Position numbers and translations under genes: made by a program | Part shown: positions 52,376 to 64,000 of the stretch, piece by piece | Numbering within the stretch: the first letter of the stretch is position 1 | How the letters are laid out: each line of letters begins with the position of its first letter | Notes under the pieces: model-generated | The model's input: only the letters and a program-made list of their open reading frames with translations | The model's database searches: none | Told to the model about the DNA's origin: nothing | Assembly (NCBI GenBank): GCA_041688515.1 | Contig: JBDNHZ010000185.1 | Span: 3,423-67,422, forward strand | Source: UBA6176 sp041688515 | Lineage (GTDB): Bacteria; Verrucomicrobiota; Verrucomicrobiia; Limisphaerales; UBA9464 | Reading direction: 5' to 3' | DNA length: 64,000 bases

Positions 52376-55300
52376 TCAGCCCAGCAAAGGCGCTGCCGAC
52401 GAATCATCGCCGTCTGGCAGATCGAAGCCGGGCGCCTCCTCTACCGGTACATCGACCAACGTGCGGACATCCATCTCGCGATGGCCACCGTAACCGGTCC
52501 CCGCAGGAATGATGTGTCCCATGATGACGTTCTCCTTGAAACCACGGAGTCCGTCGCTCTTGCCGAGGGTCGCGGCTTCCGTGAGGACACGGGTCGTATC
52601 CTGGAAAGAAGCCGCGCTGAGGAACGACTCGGTCTCCAAGGAGGCCTTGGTAATGCCCAGAAGAACTGGAACACCTTCAGCCGGCTTGCCACCGATCTTC
52701 TCGATCCTCTGGTTCTCGTCTTCGAAGGAGACCTTGTCGATCTGTTCGCCCCAAAGGAAAATGGTGTCACCAGGCTCGGTAATGCGCACCTTTTTCAGCA
52801 TCTGGCGGATGATGATCTCAATGTGCTTGTCGTTGATCGTGACGCCCTGAAGTCGATAAACCTCCTGAATCTCGTTCACGAGGTGTTCCTGCAACTCCTG
52901 CGGTCCGCAGACGTCGAGGATCTCGTGCGGGACGACCGGTCCATCGGTCAACTGCTGTCCCTTCTTCACGAAGTCGCCCTTGTAAACGATGATGTGTTTG
53001 CCGATCGGGATAAGATGTTCCTCTTCCTGAGCGGTCTGGGGATCGCGAACCACGACGCAACGCTTTCCGCGAACGCTCGCGCCGAAATCGACGACGCCGT
53101 CAATCTTCGCAATCTCAGCGGCATCCTTTGGACGACGCGCCTCGAACAACTCGGCCACACGCGGAAGACCGCCGGTGATGTCCTTCGTCTTCGAAGCCTT
53201 GCGCGGCGTCTTGGCCACAAGCGCGCCGGCATTGATCTCATCGCCCTCGGCAACGACCAGATGCGCTCCAGCCGGAATCGGGTACTGAGCCACCGGCTCT
53301 CCCCGCTGGTCTTCCAGGATGATCGTCGGGTGCAAATCCTCCTTGTGGTCAATGATGACCATGTCCTCTGTTCCGGTGGCCTCGTCGACCTCCTGCTTCA
53401 TCGTGACCCCTTCGATGATGTCGATAAACTTGACCCGGCCACCCTTCTCGGAGATCACCGGCACGTTGTACGCATCCCACTCGACAAAAACCTCGTTCTT
53501 CTTCACCTGACCGCCATCGGGAATGGAGATCACGGAGCCGATGACAATGGAATGGGTTTCCAGTTCCTTGCCCTCGGGAGAAAAGATCGACAGCGTGCCG
53601 TTCTTGTTGAGGACAATGTTGTTGCCGTCTTCCAGCGAAACATAGCGAAGCTCGTTGTACCGGACGGTCCCGTCATGCTTGGTTTTGATCTGCGGCTGCT
53701 TGTAGGTCTGTGACGCTACACCACCAACGTGGAAGGTACGCATCGTCAACTGAGTGCCGGGCTCGCCGATCGATTGCGCGGCAATAATGCCGACCGCTTC
53801 GCCCAGTTTCACAATCCGACCCGTCGCCAGATTGCGGCCGTAGCACTTGGCACAAACGCCGTGCTTGGTTTCGCAGGTCAGCGCTGACCGGATCTTTACC
53901 CGTTCGATACTGGCCCGCTCGATCCCCTTCGAGGTATGCTCGTCGAATTCCTCGCCAGCCCCGATCACCTTGTGCTTTAGGTCCGCCGGGTCATGGATAT
54001 CCTCGGCGGAGTAGCGTCCAAAAATTCGCTCACTGATCTTTACCACCTCTTCCTCACCCTCGTAAATCGAGACGACGGAGATGCCATTGGTCGTTCCGCA
54101 ATCGAGCTGCCGGACGATCACATCCTGCGCAGCATCGACGAGCTTCCGGGTCATATAACCAGAATCAGCGGTTTTCAATGCAGTATCAGCGAGACCCTTT
54201 CGGGCACCGTGCGTCGAAATGAAGTATTCCAGCACGGTCAAACCCTCGCGGAAGCTTGAAAGAATCGGCTTCTCGATGATTTCGCCGCTTGGCTTGGCCA
54301 TCAGACCGCGGAGGCCAGCCAACTGTCGTACCTGCGCCTTGTTGCCTCGGGCACCGGAATCCACCATCAGATGAACCGGGTTGAACTCCTTCTTGCCCTG
54401 ATTGTGCTGGAGGGTCTTGAGCATCACGGCACCAATCTGATCGGTGCAGTGCGTCCAGATGTCGATGACCTTGTTGTAGCGCTCCTGATTGGTGATGACG
54501 CCCTTGCGGTGCTGCTTGTCTACTTCGGAGATCTGCTTCAAGGCGTTTTCGATCTCCTTCTCCTTCTCGATCGGAACGATCATGTCATCGATGCCGATGG
54601 AAACACCGGCACGTGTCGCCTCGCGGAATCCAACTTCCTTCAACTTGTCAAGCGTGTGGACCGTGCGCTCCTGACCGCAGTACTTATAACAGTTGAAAAT
54701 AACATCCCCAAGCTGGCTCTTGCCAATCGGTTTGTTGATGAACCCGAGCTCTCCCGGCCAAATCTCTGAGAACAATACGCGACCGACCGTAGTCTCAATC
54801 AGCTTGGAATGCGCGTCACCGTATTTGGTTTCCCTACCCAGGTCGGGATTGAGGAGATGGATCCGGTCGTGGGTGCGAAGCGCCCCGTCGTTGTGAGCGA
54901 AGATGGCCTCCATCTTTGTCCCGAAGAGCATCAGACGCTCTTTCTCCTTTCGGGCTTTGCGAGGTTCCGCGGTCAGGTAGTAACACCCAAGGGTGATATC
55001 CTGCGTCGGCGTCATGATCGGCTTTCCGCTTGAAGGACTGAAAATATTCAGCGGAGCCATCATGAGGAGTCGCGCCTCCAATTGGGCTTCCACCGACAAC
55101 GGCACATGAACAGCCATCTGGTCACCATCGAAGTCGGCATTGTACGCGGTACACACCAACGGATGAATCCGGATGGCTTCACCCTCAATCAGGACGGGCT
55201 CGAAGGCCTGAATGGAAAGACGATGCAAGGTTGGCGCTCGATTGAGCAGAACCGGATGTCCCTTGGTTACCTCTTCAAGGATGTCCCAAACCTCAGGTGA

Positions 55301-56524
55301 CTGACGCTCGATCATCTTCTTGGCCGAGCGAACCGTGTGGACGTATCCAAGTTCCTTCAGTCGCCGAATAATGAACGGTTCGAAGAGAACCAACGCCATC
55401 TTCTTGGGAAGACCGCACTGGTTCAGCTTGAGTTCAGGGCCGATGACGATGACCGAACGGCCTGAGTAGTCGACCCGCTTCCCGAGCAGGTTTTGGCGGA
55501 ATCGGCCCGACTTGCCCTTGAGCATGTCGGAGAGCGACTTCAAAGCCCGGTTGCCCGCGCCGGTAACCGCCCGGCCATGGCGACCATTGTCGAACAACGC
55601 ATCGACGGCCTCCTGAAGCATTCGCTTCTCGTTCCGAATAATGACCTCGGGAGTCTTCAACTGGAGCAAGTTCTTCAGCCGGTTGTTCCGGTTGATTACC
55701 CGACGATAGAGATCGTTCAGGTCGGACGTGGCGAACCGTCCGCCCTCAAGGGGCACCAAAGGACGTAAGTCAGGCGGGATCACCGGCAGGACCGTGAGAA
55801 TCATCCATTCAGGCCGCATCTTGGACTTGGAGAAGCCCTGAAACAGCTTGATGCGCTTGGCGATCTTTTTGCGGTTCTGCTTGGACTTCGTCTCCTGCAT
55901 CGCAATCTGAAGCTCTTCAATCGTCTTCTCCAGATTGATCTTGCAGAGAGCATCACGAACCGCTTCGGCTCCCATCTTGGCCGAGAAGGCCTCGGTTCCA
56001 TAAGTCTGCCGTGCCTCACGGTACTCGTGCTCGGACAGAAGTTGGTTCTCTTTGAGCGGAGTGTTGCCGGGATCAATGACGAGGTAATCCTCGTAGTAGA
56101 TGACCCGCTCGAGGTTCCGCGCCGTCATGTCCAGCATGAGGCCGATCCTCGACGGCATACACTTAAAGAACCAGATGTGAGACACCGGCACCGCGAGCTC
56201 TATGTGGCCCATCCGCTCCCGGCGAACCCGTGCCAACGTCACCTCGACACCGCATCGGTCGCAAACGACCCCGCGGTGCTTGATCCGCTTGTACTTTCCG
56301 CATGAGCACTCCCAGTCCTTGACCGGACCGAAAATGCGCTCGCAGAACAAACCACCCTTTTCGGGCTTGAAGGTACGGTAATTGATTGTCTCCGGGTTCT
56401 TCACCTCTCCCTTTGACCAGGATCGGATGATTTCCGGCGATGCAACGTGGATCGCTACATGATCCACCAGATTGACCTTGTCGAGGCCCAGCAACTCGCG
56501 GGCGGTGTCCTTGGAAGGAAGCAT
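52376..56524 (-). CDS. rpoC: DNA-directed RNA polymerase subunit beta'
   Basis: A protein of about 1382 residues. The N-terminal zinc site is CSCGKYKRIKHRGVVCDRCG, the catalytic Mg site is NADFDGDQMAVH, and the second zinc site is formed by VRQLDCGTTNG and CETKHGVCAKCYG. The bridge-helix/trigger-loop region contains GTQLTMRTFHVGG. The ATG at 56524 (MLPSKDTARELLGL) is chosen because the longer frame overlaps rpoB with unrelated sequence; this leaves 43 bases after the rpoB stop. Confidence 0.98.
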   Translation of the reverse strand: MLPSKDTARELLGLDKVNLVDHVAIHVASPEIIRSWSKGEVKNPETINYRTFKPEKGGLFCERIFGPVKDWECSCGKYKRIKHRGVVCDRCGVEVTLARVRRERMGHIELAVPVSHIWFFKCMPSRIGLMLDMTARNLERVIYYEDYLVIDPGNTPLKENQLLSEHEYREARQTYGTEAFSAKMGAEAVRDALCKINLEKTIEELQIAMQETKSKQNRKKIAKRIKLFQGFSKSKMRPEWMILTVLPVIPPDLRPLVPLEGGRFATSDLNDLYRRVINRNNRLKNLLQLKTPEVIIRNEKRMLQEAVDALFDNGRHGRAVTGAGNRALKSLSDMLKGKSGRFRQNLLGKRVDYSGRSVIVIGPELKLNQCGLPKKMALVLFEPFIIRRLKELGYVHTVRSAKKMIERQSPEVWDILEEVTKGHPVLLNRAPTLHRLSIQAFEPVLIEGEAIRIHPLVCTAYNADFDGDQMAVHVPLSVEAQLEARLLMMAPLNIFSPSSGKPIMTPTQDITLGCYYLTAEPRKARKEKERLMLFGTKMEAIFAHNDGALRTHDRIHLLNPDLGRETKYGDAHSKLIETTVGRVLFSEIWPGELGFINKPIGKSQLGDVIFNCYKYCGQERTVHTLDKLKEVGFREATRAGVSIGIDDMIVPIEKEKEIENALKQISEVDKQHRKGVITNQERYNKVIDIWTHCTDQIGAVMLKTLQHNQGKKEFNPVHLMVDSGARGNKAQVRQLAGLRGLMAKPSGEIIEKPILSSFREGLTVLEYFISTHGARKGLADTALKTADSGYMTRKLVDAAQDVIVRQLDCGTTNGISVVSIYEGEEEVVKISERIFGRYSAEDIHDPADLKHKVIGAGEEFDEHTSKGIERASIERVKIRSALTCETKHGVCAKCYGRNLATGRIVKLGEAVGIIAAQSIGEPGTQLTMRTFHVGGVASQTYKQPQIKTKHDGTVRYNELRYVSLEDGNNIVLNKNGTLSIFSPEGKELETHSIVIGSVISIPDGGQVKKNEVFVEWDAYNVPVISEKGGRVKFIDIIEGVTMKQEVDEATGTEDMVIIDHKEDLHPTIILEDQRGEPVAQYPIPAGAHLVVAEGDEINAGALVAKTPRKASKTKDITGGLPRVAELFEARRPKDAAEIAKIDGVVDFGASVRGKRCVVVRDPQTAQEEEHLIPIGKHIIVYKGDFVKKGQQLTDGPVVPHEILDVCGPQELQEHLVNEIQEVYRLQGVTINDKHIEIIIRQMLKKVRITEPGDTIFLWGEQIDKVSFEDENQRIEKIGGKPAEGVPVLLGITKASLETESFLSAASFQDTTRVLTEAATLGKSDGLRGFKENVIMGHIIPAGTGYGGHREMDVRTLVDVPVEEAPGFDLPDGDDSSAAPLLG

Positions 56525-56567
56525 ATCTTTAAGGTTCAGCAGGACGATTCTGTGGGTGGATTGAGGA

Positions 56568-60467
<3,900 letters not shown>

Positions 60468-60650
60468 TGCGACCTCGTGTTCAATTTGCGCCCGCCTCAC
60501 GGCGGGAGCGTGTCGAGTGAAAAGACAATACGACGAGTTCTAGCGCATCGGGTACATACTCCGTGCGCCAGAACTCGTCAGACTGGCATGCCTACTAAAC
60601 TTCGGTTGATAATACGAGCAGAAATCCGTTTGCCAAATCAAGCTTTGAAT

Positions 60651-60682
60651 AAAGAGAGGACGGCTGTTTGCCACAGCCGTCC
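60651..60682 (-). terminator. Hairpin between rplL and rpoB (partial terminator/attenuator)
   Basis: GGACGGCTGT (60658-60667) pairs with ACAGCCGTCC (60673-60682) around a 5-base loop. On the minus strand it is followed by TCTCTTTATTC, an imperfect U-tract. Its position after rplL corresponds to the attenuator that adjusts ribosomal-protein versus polymerase expression in other bacteria. Confidence 0.7.
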
Positions 60683-60700
60683 CTTGTTAACAGGAGTAGG

Positions 60701-61081
60701 CTACTTCAACTCAACCTTGCCACCAGCCTCCTCGAGCTTCTTCTTTGCGGCCTCCGCTTCGGCCTTCGGAGCACCCTCAAGCACAGGCTTGGGCGCACCC
60801 TCAACGAGGGCCTTCGCTTCAGCCAGACCGAGTCCTGCTTTGACCTCGCGAACCGCCTTAATGACCCCAATCTTCTTGTCAGCAGGCACCGAAGCCAGAA
60901 TGACATCAAAGGTATCCTTCGGTGCTTCGGCAGCAGCGGCAGCAGCAACCGGAGCGGCGGCAGCAGCGGCCGGAGCGGCGGCAGTAACGCCCCACTTCGC
61001 TTCAAGTTGCTTAACCAAGTCAGCGGCCTCTAGGACCGTGAGCTTGCTGAGTTCTTCCACCAACGTGTTGATATCGGGCAT
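60701..61081 (-). CDS. rplL: 50S ribosomal protein L7/L12
   Basis: 126 residues: N-terminal dimerisation helices (LVEELSKLTVLEAADLVKQLE), an Ala-rich hinge, and the C-terminal factor-binding domain (FDVILASVPADKKIGVIKAVREVKAGLGLAEAKALVEGAPKPV). The hinge is unusually long in alanine. It forms the ribosomal stalk with L10. Confidence 0.98.
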   Translation of the reverse strand: MPDINTLVEELSKLTVLEAADLVKQLEAKWGVTAAAPAAAAAAPVAAAAAAEAPKDTFDVILASVPADKKIGVIKAVREVKAGLGLAEAKALVEGAPKPVLEGAPKAEAEAAKKKLEEAGGKVELK

Positions 61082-61212
61082 GGTATTCTGCGATTCGTAT
61101 CGTCGTGGGAAAGGCGATCCCCAATTGGTCCAACGCCTGCAGACCGACGATTTACTTGTTTTTTGTTTGTGACGGAACCCTCACGGGATCTGTCGAGAGT
61201 GGCGCGGCGCTG

Positions 61213-61722
61213 TCAGCCCTTGTCGGCGTTTGCCTGAATGACGCGGGCCAACTGCGTGGCGGGAGTATTGATGAGTGCTACCAACTTCTGGGCAGGGGCT
61301 TGGAGGATTCCAAGGATCCTGCCCTGCAACTGCTCCAGGGGAGGAAGATCAGCAATCACCCGAATCTCCGCAGCGGTCAGTGCTTTGGATCCGATGTAGG
61401 CGAATTGCAACTTGGGCTTGTCGAACTCGGCCTGGTAGCTCTTGAGACCCTTGGCAGCTGCGGCCAAGTCCTTCTTGCCGGTAACAACAGCCAATTGACC
61501 CGCCAAGGTTCCCCCTAGGTCTGCCACTCCGGCCTCTTTTGCAGCAACCCGGAACAGAGTGTTCTTAACTACATGCATTTCCGCATGGGCCTTTGCGAGG
61601 CGCTTGCGGAGCTCATTGAACTGCCCTACCGAAAGACCACGGTAGTCAACGACGAGGAAAAACGGCGATTGGGAGAGACGTTGGACGTACTCTGCCGAAA
61701 TGAATTTCTTTTCAGCGCGCAT
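61213..61722 (-). CDS. rplJ: 50S ribosomal protein L10
   Basis: 169 residues with the L10 pattern FFLVVDYRGLSVGQFNELRKRL, VVKNTLFRVAAKEAG and a C-terminal helix region (LQAPAQKLVALINTPATQLARVIQA) that anchors L7/L12 dimers. It follows rplA by 13 bases and is separated from rplL by 131 bases in which no clear structure was seen. Confidence 0.97.
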   Translation of the reverse strand: MRAEKKFISAEYVQRLSQSPFFLVVDYRGLSVGQFNELRKRLAKAHAEMHVVKNTLFRVAAKEAGVADLGGTLAGQLAVVTGKKDLAAAAKGLKSYQAEFDKPKLQFAYIGSKALTAAEIRVIADLPPLEQLQGRILGILQAPAQKLVALINTPATQLARVIQANADKG

Positions 61723-61735
61723 GGGTCAGAGAAGA

Positions 61736-62431
61736 TTAGGCTTTGGCGAATTCACGGATATCGACCCGAACCGCAGGGCTCATGGTCAATGACAAGGTAA
61801 TGGTTCGAACGAAAACCCCTCTGGCGCTCGCGGGGCGAGCCTTGTACACCGCCTCAATGACGGCGCGGGCATTCTCATTGATCTGGGCGGCAGAGAAAGA
61901 CGCCTTCCCGATAGCGACGTGAACGTTACCGGCCTTGTCGATCTTGAATTCAACGCGACCTGCCTTGACTTCACGAACCGCTCTGGCGGTATCCTCCGTC
62001 ACCGTTCCTGTCTTGGGATTGGGCATAAGCCCACGGGGTCCAAGCACCTTCCCGAGCTTACGCACTTCAGTCATGGCCTCTGGAGTGGCGACCGCGATAT
62101 CAAAATCCGACCAGCCTTCCTGGCATTTCTTAATCAAGTCATCAAATCCAACGTGCTCGGCGCCCGCGGCCCGTGCAGCCTCGGCTGCCGCGCCCGGCTT
62201 GGTGAAGACCAAGACTCGAACGACCTTCCCCGATCCGTGCGGTAGGGGAACGGTACCCCGGACCATTTGATCGGACTGTTTTGGGTCAACTCCAAGGCGG
62301 AATGCGATGTCGATCGTCTCGACAAATTTCGCCTTCGGAAATTTCCCGAGAATCTGGACTGCCTCTGCAAGGTTGTAGACCTTGTCAGCAGTGACCTGCT
62401 CCTGTGCTTTCTTGAATCGTTTGCTTGGCAT
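61736..62431 (-). CDS. rplA: 50S ribosomal protein L1
   Basis: About 231 residues. The signatures are VETIDIAFRLGVDPKQSDQMVRGTVPLPHGSGK, LGPRGLMPNPKTGTV and VEFKIDKAGNVHVAIGKASF. The ATG at 62431 (MPSKRFKKAQE) is the family start; the longer frame adds 14 unrelated residues. Confidence 0.98.
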   Translation of the reverse strand: MPSKRFKKAQEQVTADKVYNLAEAVQILGKFPKAKFVETIDIAFRLGVDPKQSDQMVRGTVPLPHGSGKVVRVLVFTKPGAAAEAARAAGAEHVGFDDLIKKCQEGWSDFDIAVATPEAMTEVRKLGKVLGPRGLMPNPKTGTVTEDTARAVREVKAGRVEFKIDKAGNVHVAIGKASFSAAQINENARAVIEAVYKARPASARGVFVRTITLSLTMSPAVRVDIREFAKA

Positions 62432-62501
62432 GATTTGTGGCGGTGCAATCGGGTTTGACCCCTCCCGCGTCAATGTTTAAAAAGTTAACTTAGCCCGTAC
62501 A

Positions 62502-62927
62502 TCAGCCAACGACATCAATGCCCATGCTGCGGGCAGTTCCGGAGATGACGCGGACGGCCGCGTCCTCACTGTTCGCGTGGATGTCACTGCCCTTCATCTT
62601 GATGATCTCGAGAATCTGCTTGCGAGTCACCTTACCGACCTTTTCTTTGTGAGGAACCTTCGAACCGGAAGCGATTCCCGCGGCCTTCTTCAAGAGAATG
62701 GATGCCGGGGGCGACTTCAGGATGAAAGTAAAGGACTTGTCCTGATAAACCGTGATGACCACGGGAATAACCAAACCAGCCTTGTCTTTGGTTGCGGCGT
62801 TGAACTCCTTGCAAAACGCCATGATGTTGATGCCCTGTGAGCCGAGAGCAGGTCCTACCGGCGGAGCCGGATTAGCCTGACCCGCGGAAATCTGCAGCTT
62901 GACAATACCCGTAACTTTCTTGGCCAT
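62502..62927 (-). CDS. rplK: 50S ribosomal protein L11
   Basis: 141 residues, the standard length. It carries IVKLQISAGQANPAPPVGPALGSQGINIMAFCKEFN at the N-terminus and the C-terminal rRNA-binding IKMKGSDIHANSEDAAVRVISGTARSMGIDV. It binds the GTPase-associated centre of 23S rRNA. Confidence 0.98.
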   Translation of the reverse strand: MAKKVTGIVKLQISAGQANPAPPVGPALGSQGINIMAFCKEFNAATKDKAGLVIPVVITVYQDKSFTFILKSPPASILLKKAAGIASGSKVPHKEKVGKVTRKQILEIIKMKGSDIHANSEDAAVRVISGTARSMGIDVVG

Positions 62928-62979
62928 ACCAAATAAAATAGCCCGCCGCCCATGACGGCAGCAGACGGTTGTTTAAAAA

Positions 62980-63528
62980 CTACGATTTTTCGACCTGCCA
63001 GTACTCCAACTCCACCGGTGTCTTCCGGCCGAAGATGTCCACCGTGACCTTGAGTTTGCCCCTCTCAGGCTCCAGTTCTTCGATTACACCGGTGAAATTA
63101 AGGAAGGGGCCATCATTGATCTTCACGGTCTCTCCAAGGTCAAAGCTGACCTTGGGCTTCTCGGTATCCTCGCTGTCGGAAACCTGAACCTTGATCGTCG
63201 CAATCTCATCTTCGGTCACCTCCATGGGCCGATCCCCGCCGACGAATCCAATGACACCTTGAATGTCCTTGATGAAGTACCACGGTTTCTCGAGCGGGCG
63301 CATTCCCTCATCTAGAAGAATCATCTCGATGTACACGTAGCCTGGATGGAGCTTCCGATTGGTGACCGTCTTTTTGCCTCCACGGACCTCCACCACCTTC
63401 TCCATGGGGACCAGCACCTCGCGGATGTAAGGTTCCATCTCGTCGGATTTCAGGCGCCGTTGAATGCTATCACGGACCTTCTGTTCCTGACCAGCGAGGC
63501 AATGTAGAGCGTACCAGCGGTGTTTCAT
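62980..63528 (-). CDS. nusG: Transcription termination/antitermination protein NusG
   Basis: About 182 residues with the NGN domain (MKHRWYALHCLAGQEQKVRDSIQRR, LHPGYVYIEMILLDEG, GVIGFVGG) and a C-terminal KOW domain (GETVKINDGPFLNFTGVIEEL). The true start is the ATG at 63528; the frame extends upstream through secE without similarity. It lies 31 bases after secE. Confidence 0.97.
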   Translation of the reverse strand: MKHRWYALHCLAGQEQKVRDSIQRRLKSDEMEPYIREVLVPMEKVVEVRGGKKTVTNRKLHPGYVYIEMILLDEGMRPLEKPWYFIKDIQGVIGFVGGDRPMEVTEDEIATIKVQVSDSEDTEKPKVSFDLGETVKINDGPFLNFTGVIEELEPERGKLKVTVDIFGRKTPVELEYWQVEKS

Positions 63529-63559
63529 GGGAGAGTTTCCTGTCTGCATTCCCTTCAAA

Positions 63560-63820
63560 TCAGAGGAGTGCACGCACCGCTTTAAGAATGGCGAAATCGG
63601 ACCCGATGACGAAAAGCCCCAGCACAGCAAGAACAACGAAGACCAGAACGGTCGAGTTCCACAACTCGTGCTGGCTGGGCCAATTGCACTTCTTGAGTTC
63701 ATCCCGGGTCTCGCCCACGTACACCGCCAAGGACTTGAGCCAACCCAAGTACCAAGCCAGGCCGAAAACAGCGAGAACACCGATGGACCAAAGCAAGAGC
63801 TCGACGTAAAATTTCTTCAC
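63560..63820 (-). CDS. secE: Preprotein translocase subunit SecE
   Basis: 86 residues. It has an N-terminal hydrophobic segment, the conserved amphipathic region VGETRDELKKCNWPSQHELWNSTVLV, and a C-terminal transmembrane helix (VFVVLAVLGLFVIGSDFAI). Two membrane segments are slightly more than the minimal one-helix form. It lies 17 bases after tRNA-Ser and leads the nusG/ribosomal series. Confidence 0.96.
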   Translation of the reverse strand: MKKFYVELLLWSIGVLAVFGLAWYLGWLKSLAVYVGETRDELKKCNWPSQHELWNSTVLVFVVLAVLGLFVIGSDFAILKAVRALL

Positions 63821-63837
63821 AATAACCTATCGCTACG

Positions 63838-63928
63838 TGGCGGAGGGGGAGGGATTCGAACCCCCGGTGGGTTTGAGGCCCACAGCGGTTTTCAAGACCG
63901 CCGCAATAGACCACTCTGCCACCCCTCC
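63838..63928 (-). tRNA. tRNA-Ser (TGA), CCA encoded
   Basis: The minus-strand acceptor GGAGGGG pairs with CCCCTCC. The anticodon loop CTTGAAA has anticodon TGA. A long variable arm (GTGGGCCTCAAACCCAC) identifies a class II serine tRNA. The discriminator is G and CCA is encoded. Confidence 0.95.
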
Positions 63929-63935
63929 GGCAGAC

Positions 63936-64000
63936 TGGCAGGGCGTGAGGGACTTGAACCCCCAACCAACGGTTTTGGAGACCGCTACTCTACCAATTGA
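63936..64000 (-). tRNA. tRNA-Trp (CCA anticodon), 5' end outside window
   Basis: Minus-strand sequence shows the D-arm remainder (TCAATTGGTAGAGTAG), the anticodon loop CTCCAAA with anticodon CCA, T-loop TTCAAGT, acceptor strand ACGCCCT, discriminator G and encoded CCA. The first bases lie beyond the window. A tRNA-Trp upstream of secE is a classic arrangement. Confidence 0.93.

Overview
The window is GC-rich bacterial chromosome. The anchor is the right end (52.3-64 kb, all on the minus strand): tRNA-Trp, tRNA-Ser, secE, nusG, rplK, rplA, rplJ, rplL, rpoB and rpoC, ending in a strong intrinsic terminator. The flanking genes include a small exported planctomycete/verrucomicrobial-type cytochrome c, a large subtilase with a calcium-loop C-terminus, a CotH/lamin-tail exoprotein, a ThuA protein and an EboE homologue. 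Together they suggest a member of the Verrucomicrobiota, perhaps the Pedosphaera/Limisphaera side. That assignment is inference from gene content; no 16S gene is present.

Left flank (1-16 kb). A minus-strand run reads VTC-domain protein, DUF4956 membrane protein, HlyD-like fusion protein, a frameshifted glycosyltransferase, a UbiA prenyltransferase and a cytochrome P450 cut by the window edge. It is followed by the cytochrome c and the 1751-residue subtilase (convergent), then by plus-strand genes for a 60-residue protein, EboE, PTS enzyme I and a sugar nucleotidyltransferase, and by tRNA-Asp.

Centre (16-42.7 kb). Directly downstream of tRNA-Asp lies a decayed tyrosine integrase. About 26.5 kb further on, at 42625-42663, the 3' end of tRNA-Asp plus 12 bases of its trailer is repeated, and a strong terminator follows at once. 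This is the layout expected of an island integrated at the 3' end of tRNA-Asp. Between the repeats, one co-directional minus-strand series (39.7 to 17.6 kb) with many ATGA overlaps encodes an almost closed alpha-glucan/trehalose cycle: GlgE, TreS-maltokinase, GlgC, GlgB, MalQ, TreZ, a GH57/DUF3536 protein and TreY. The same series contains a diadenylate cyclase fused to a YbbR-like domain, a DHH/DHHA1-type phosphoesterase and an MscS channel. A two-component pair (sensor kinase and NarL-type regulator) lies just upstream. The working model is an osmotic-stress module coupling compatible-solute/glucan flux to c-di-AMP turnover and osmolyte release.

Right accessory part (42.7-52.3 kb). A tandem CbiX-like protein and a ThuA protein are on the minus strand. 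A plus-strand trio of secreted proteins (trypsin-like protease, beta-lactamase-fold hydrolase, CotH/lamin-tail protein) follows with overlapping or abutting genes. An S66 LD-carboxypeptidase on the minus strand then precedes the rpoC terminator.

The long open frames opposite the large genes are treated as GC-driven shadows. No CRISPR array or replication origin was seen. Starts were moved inward from the longest open frame wherever family start positions, ATGA overlaps or neighbouring stops argued for it.
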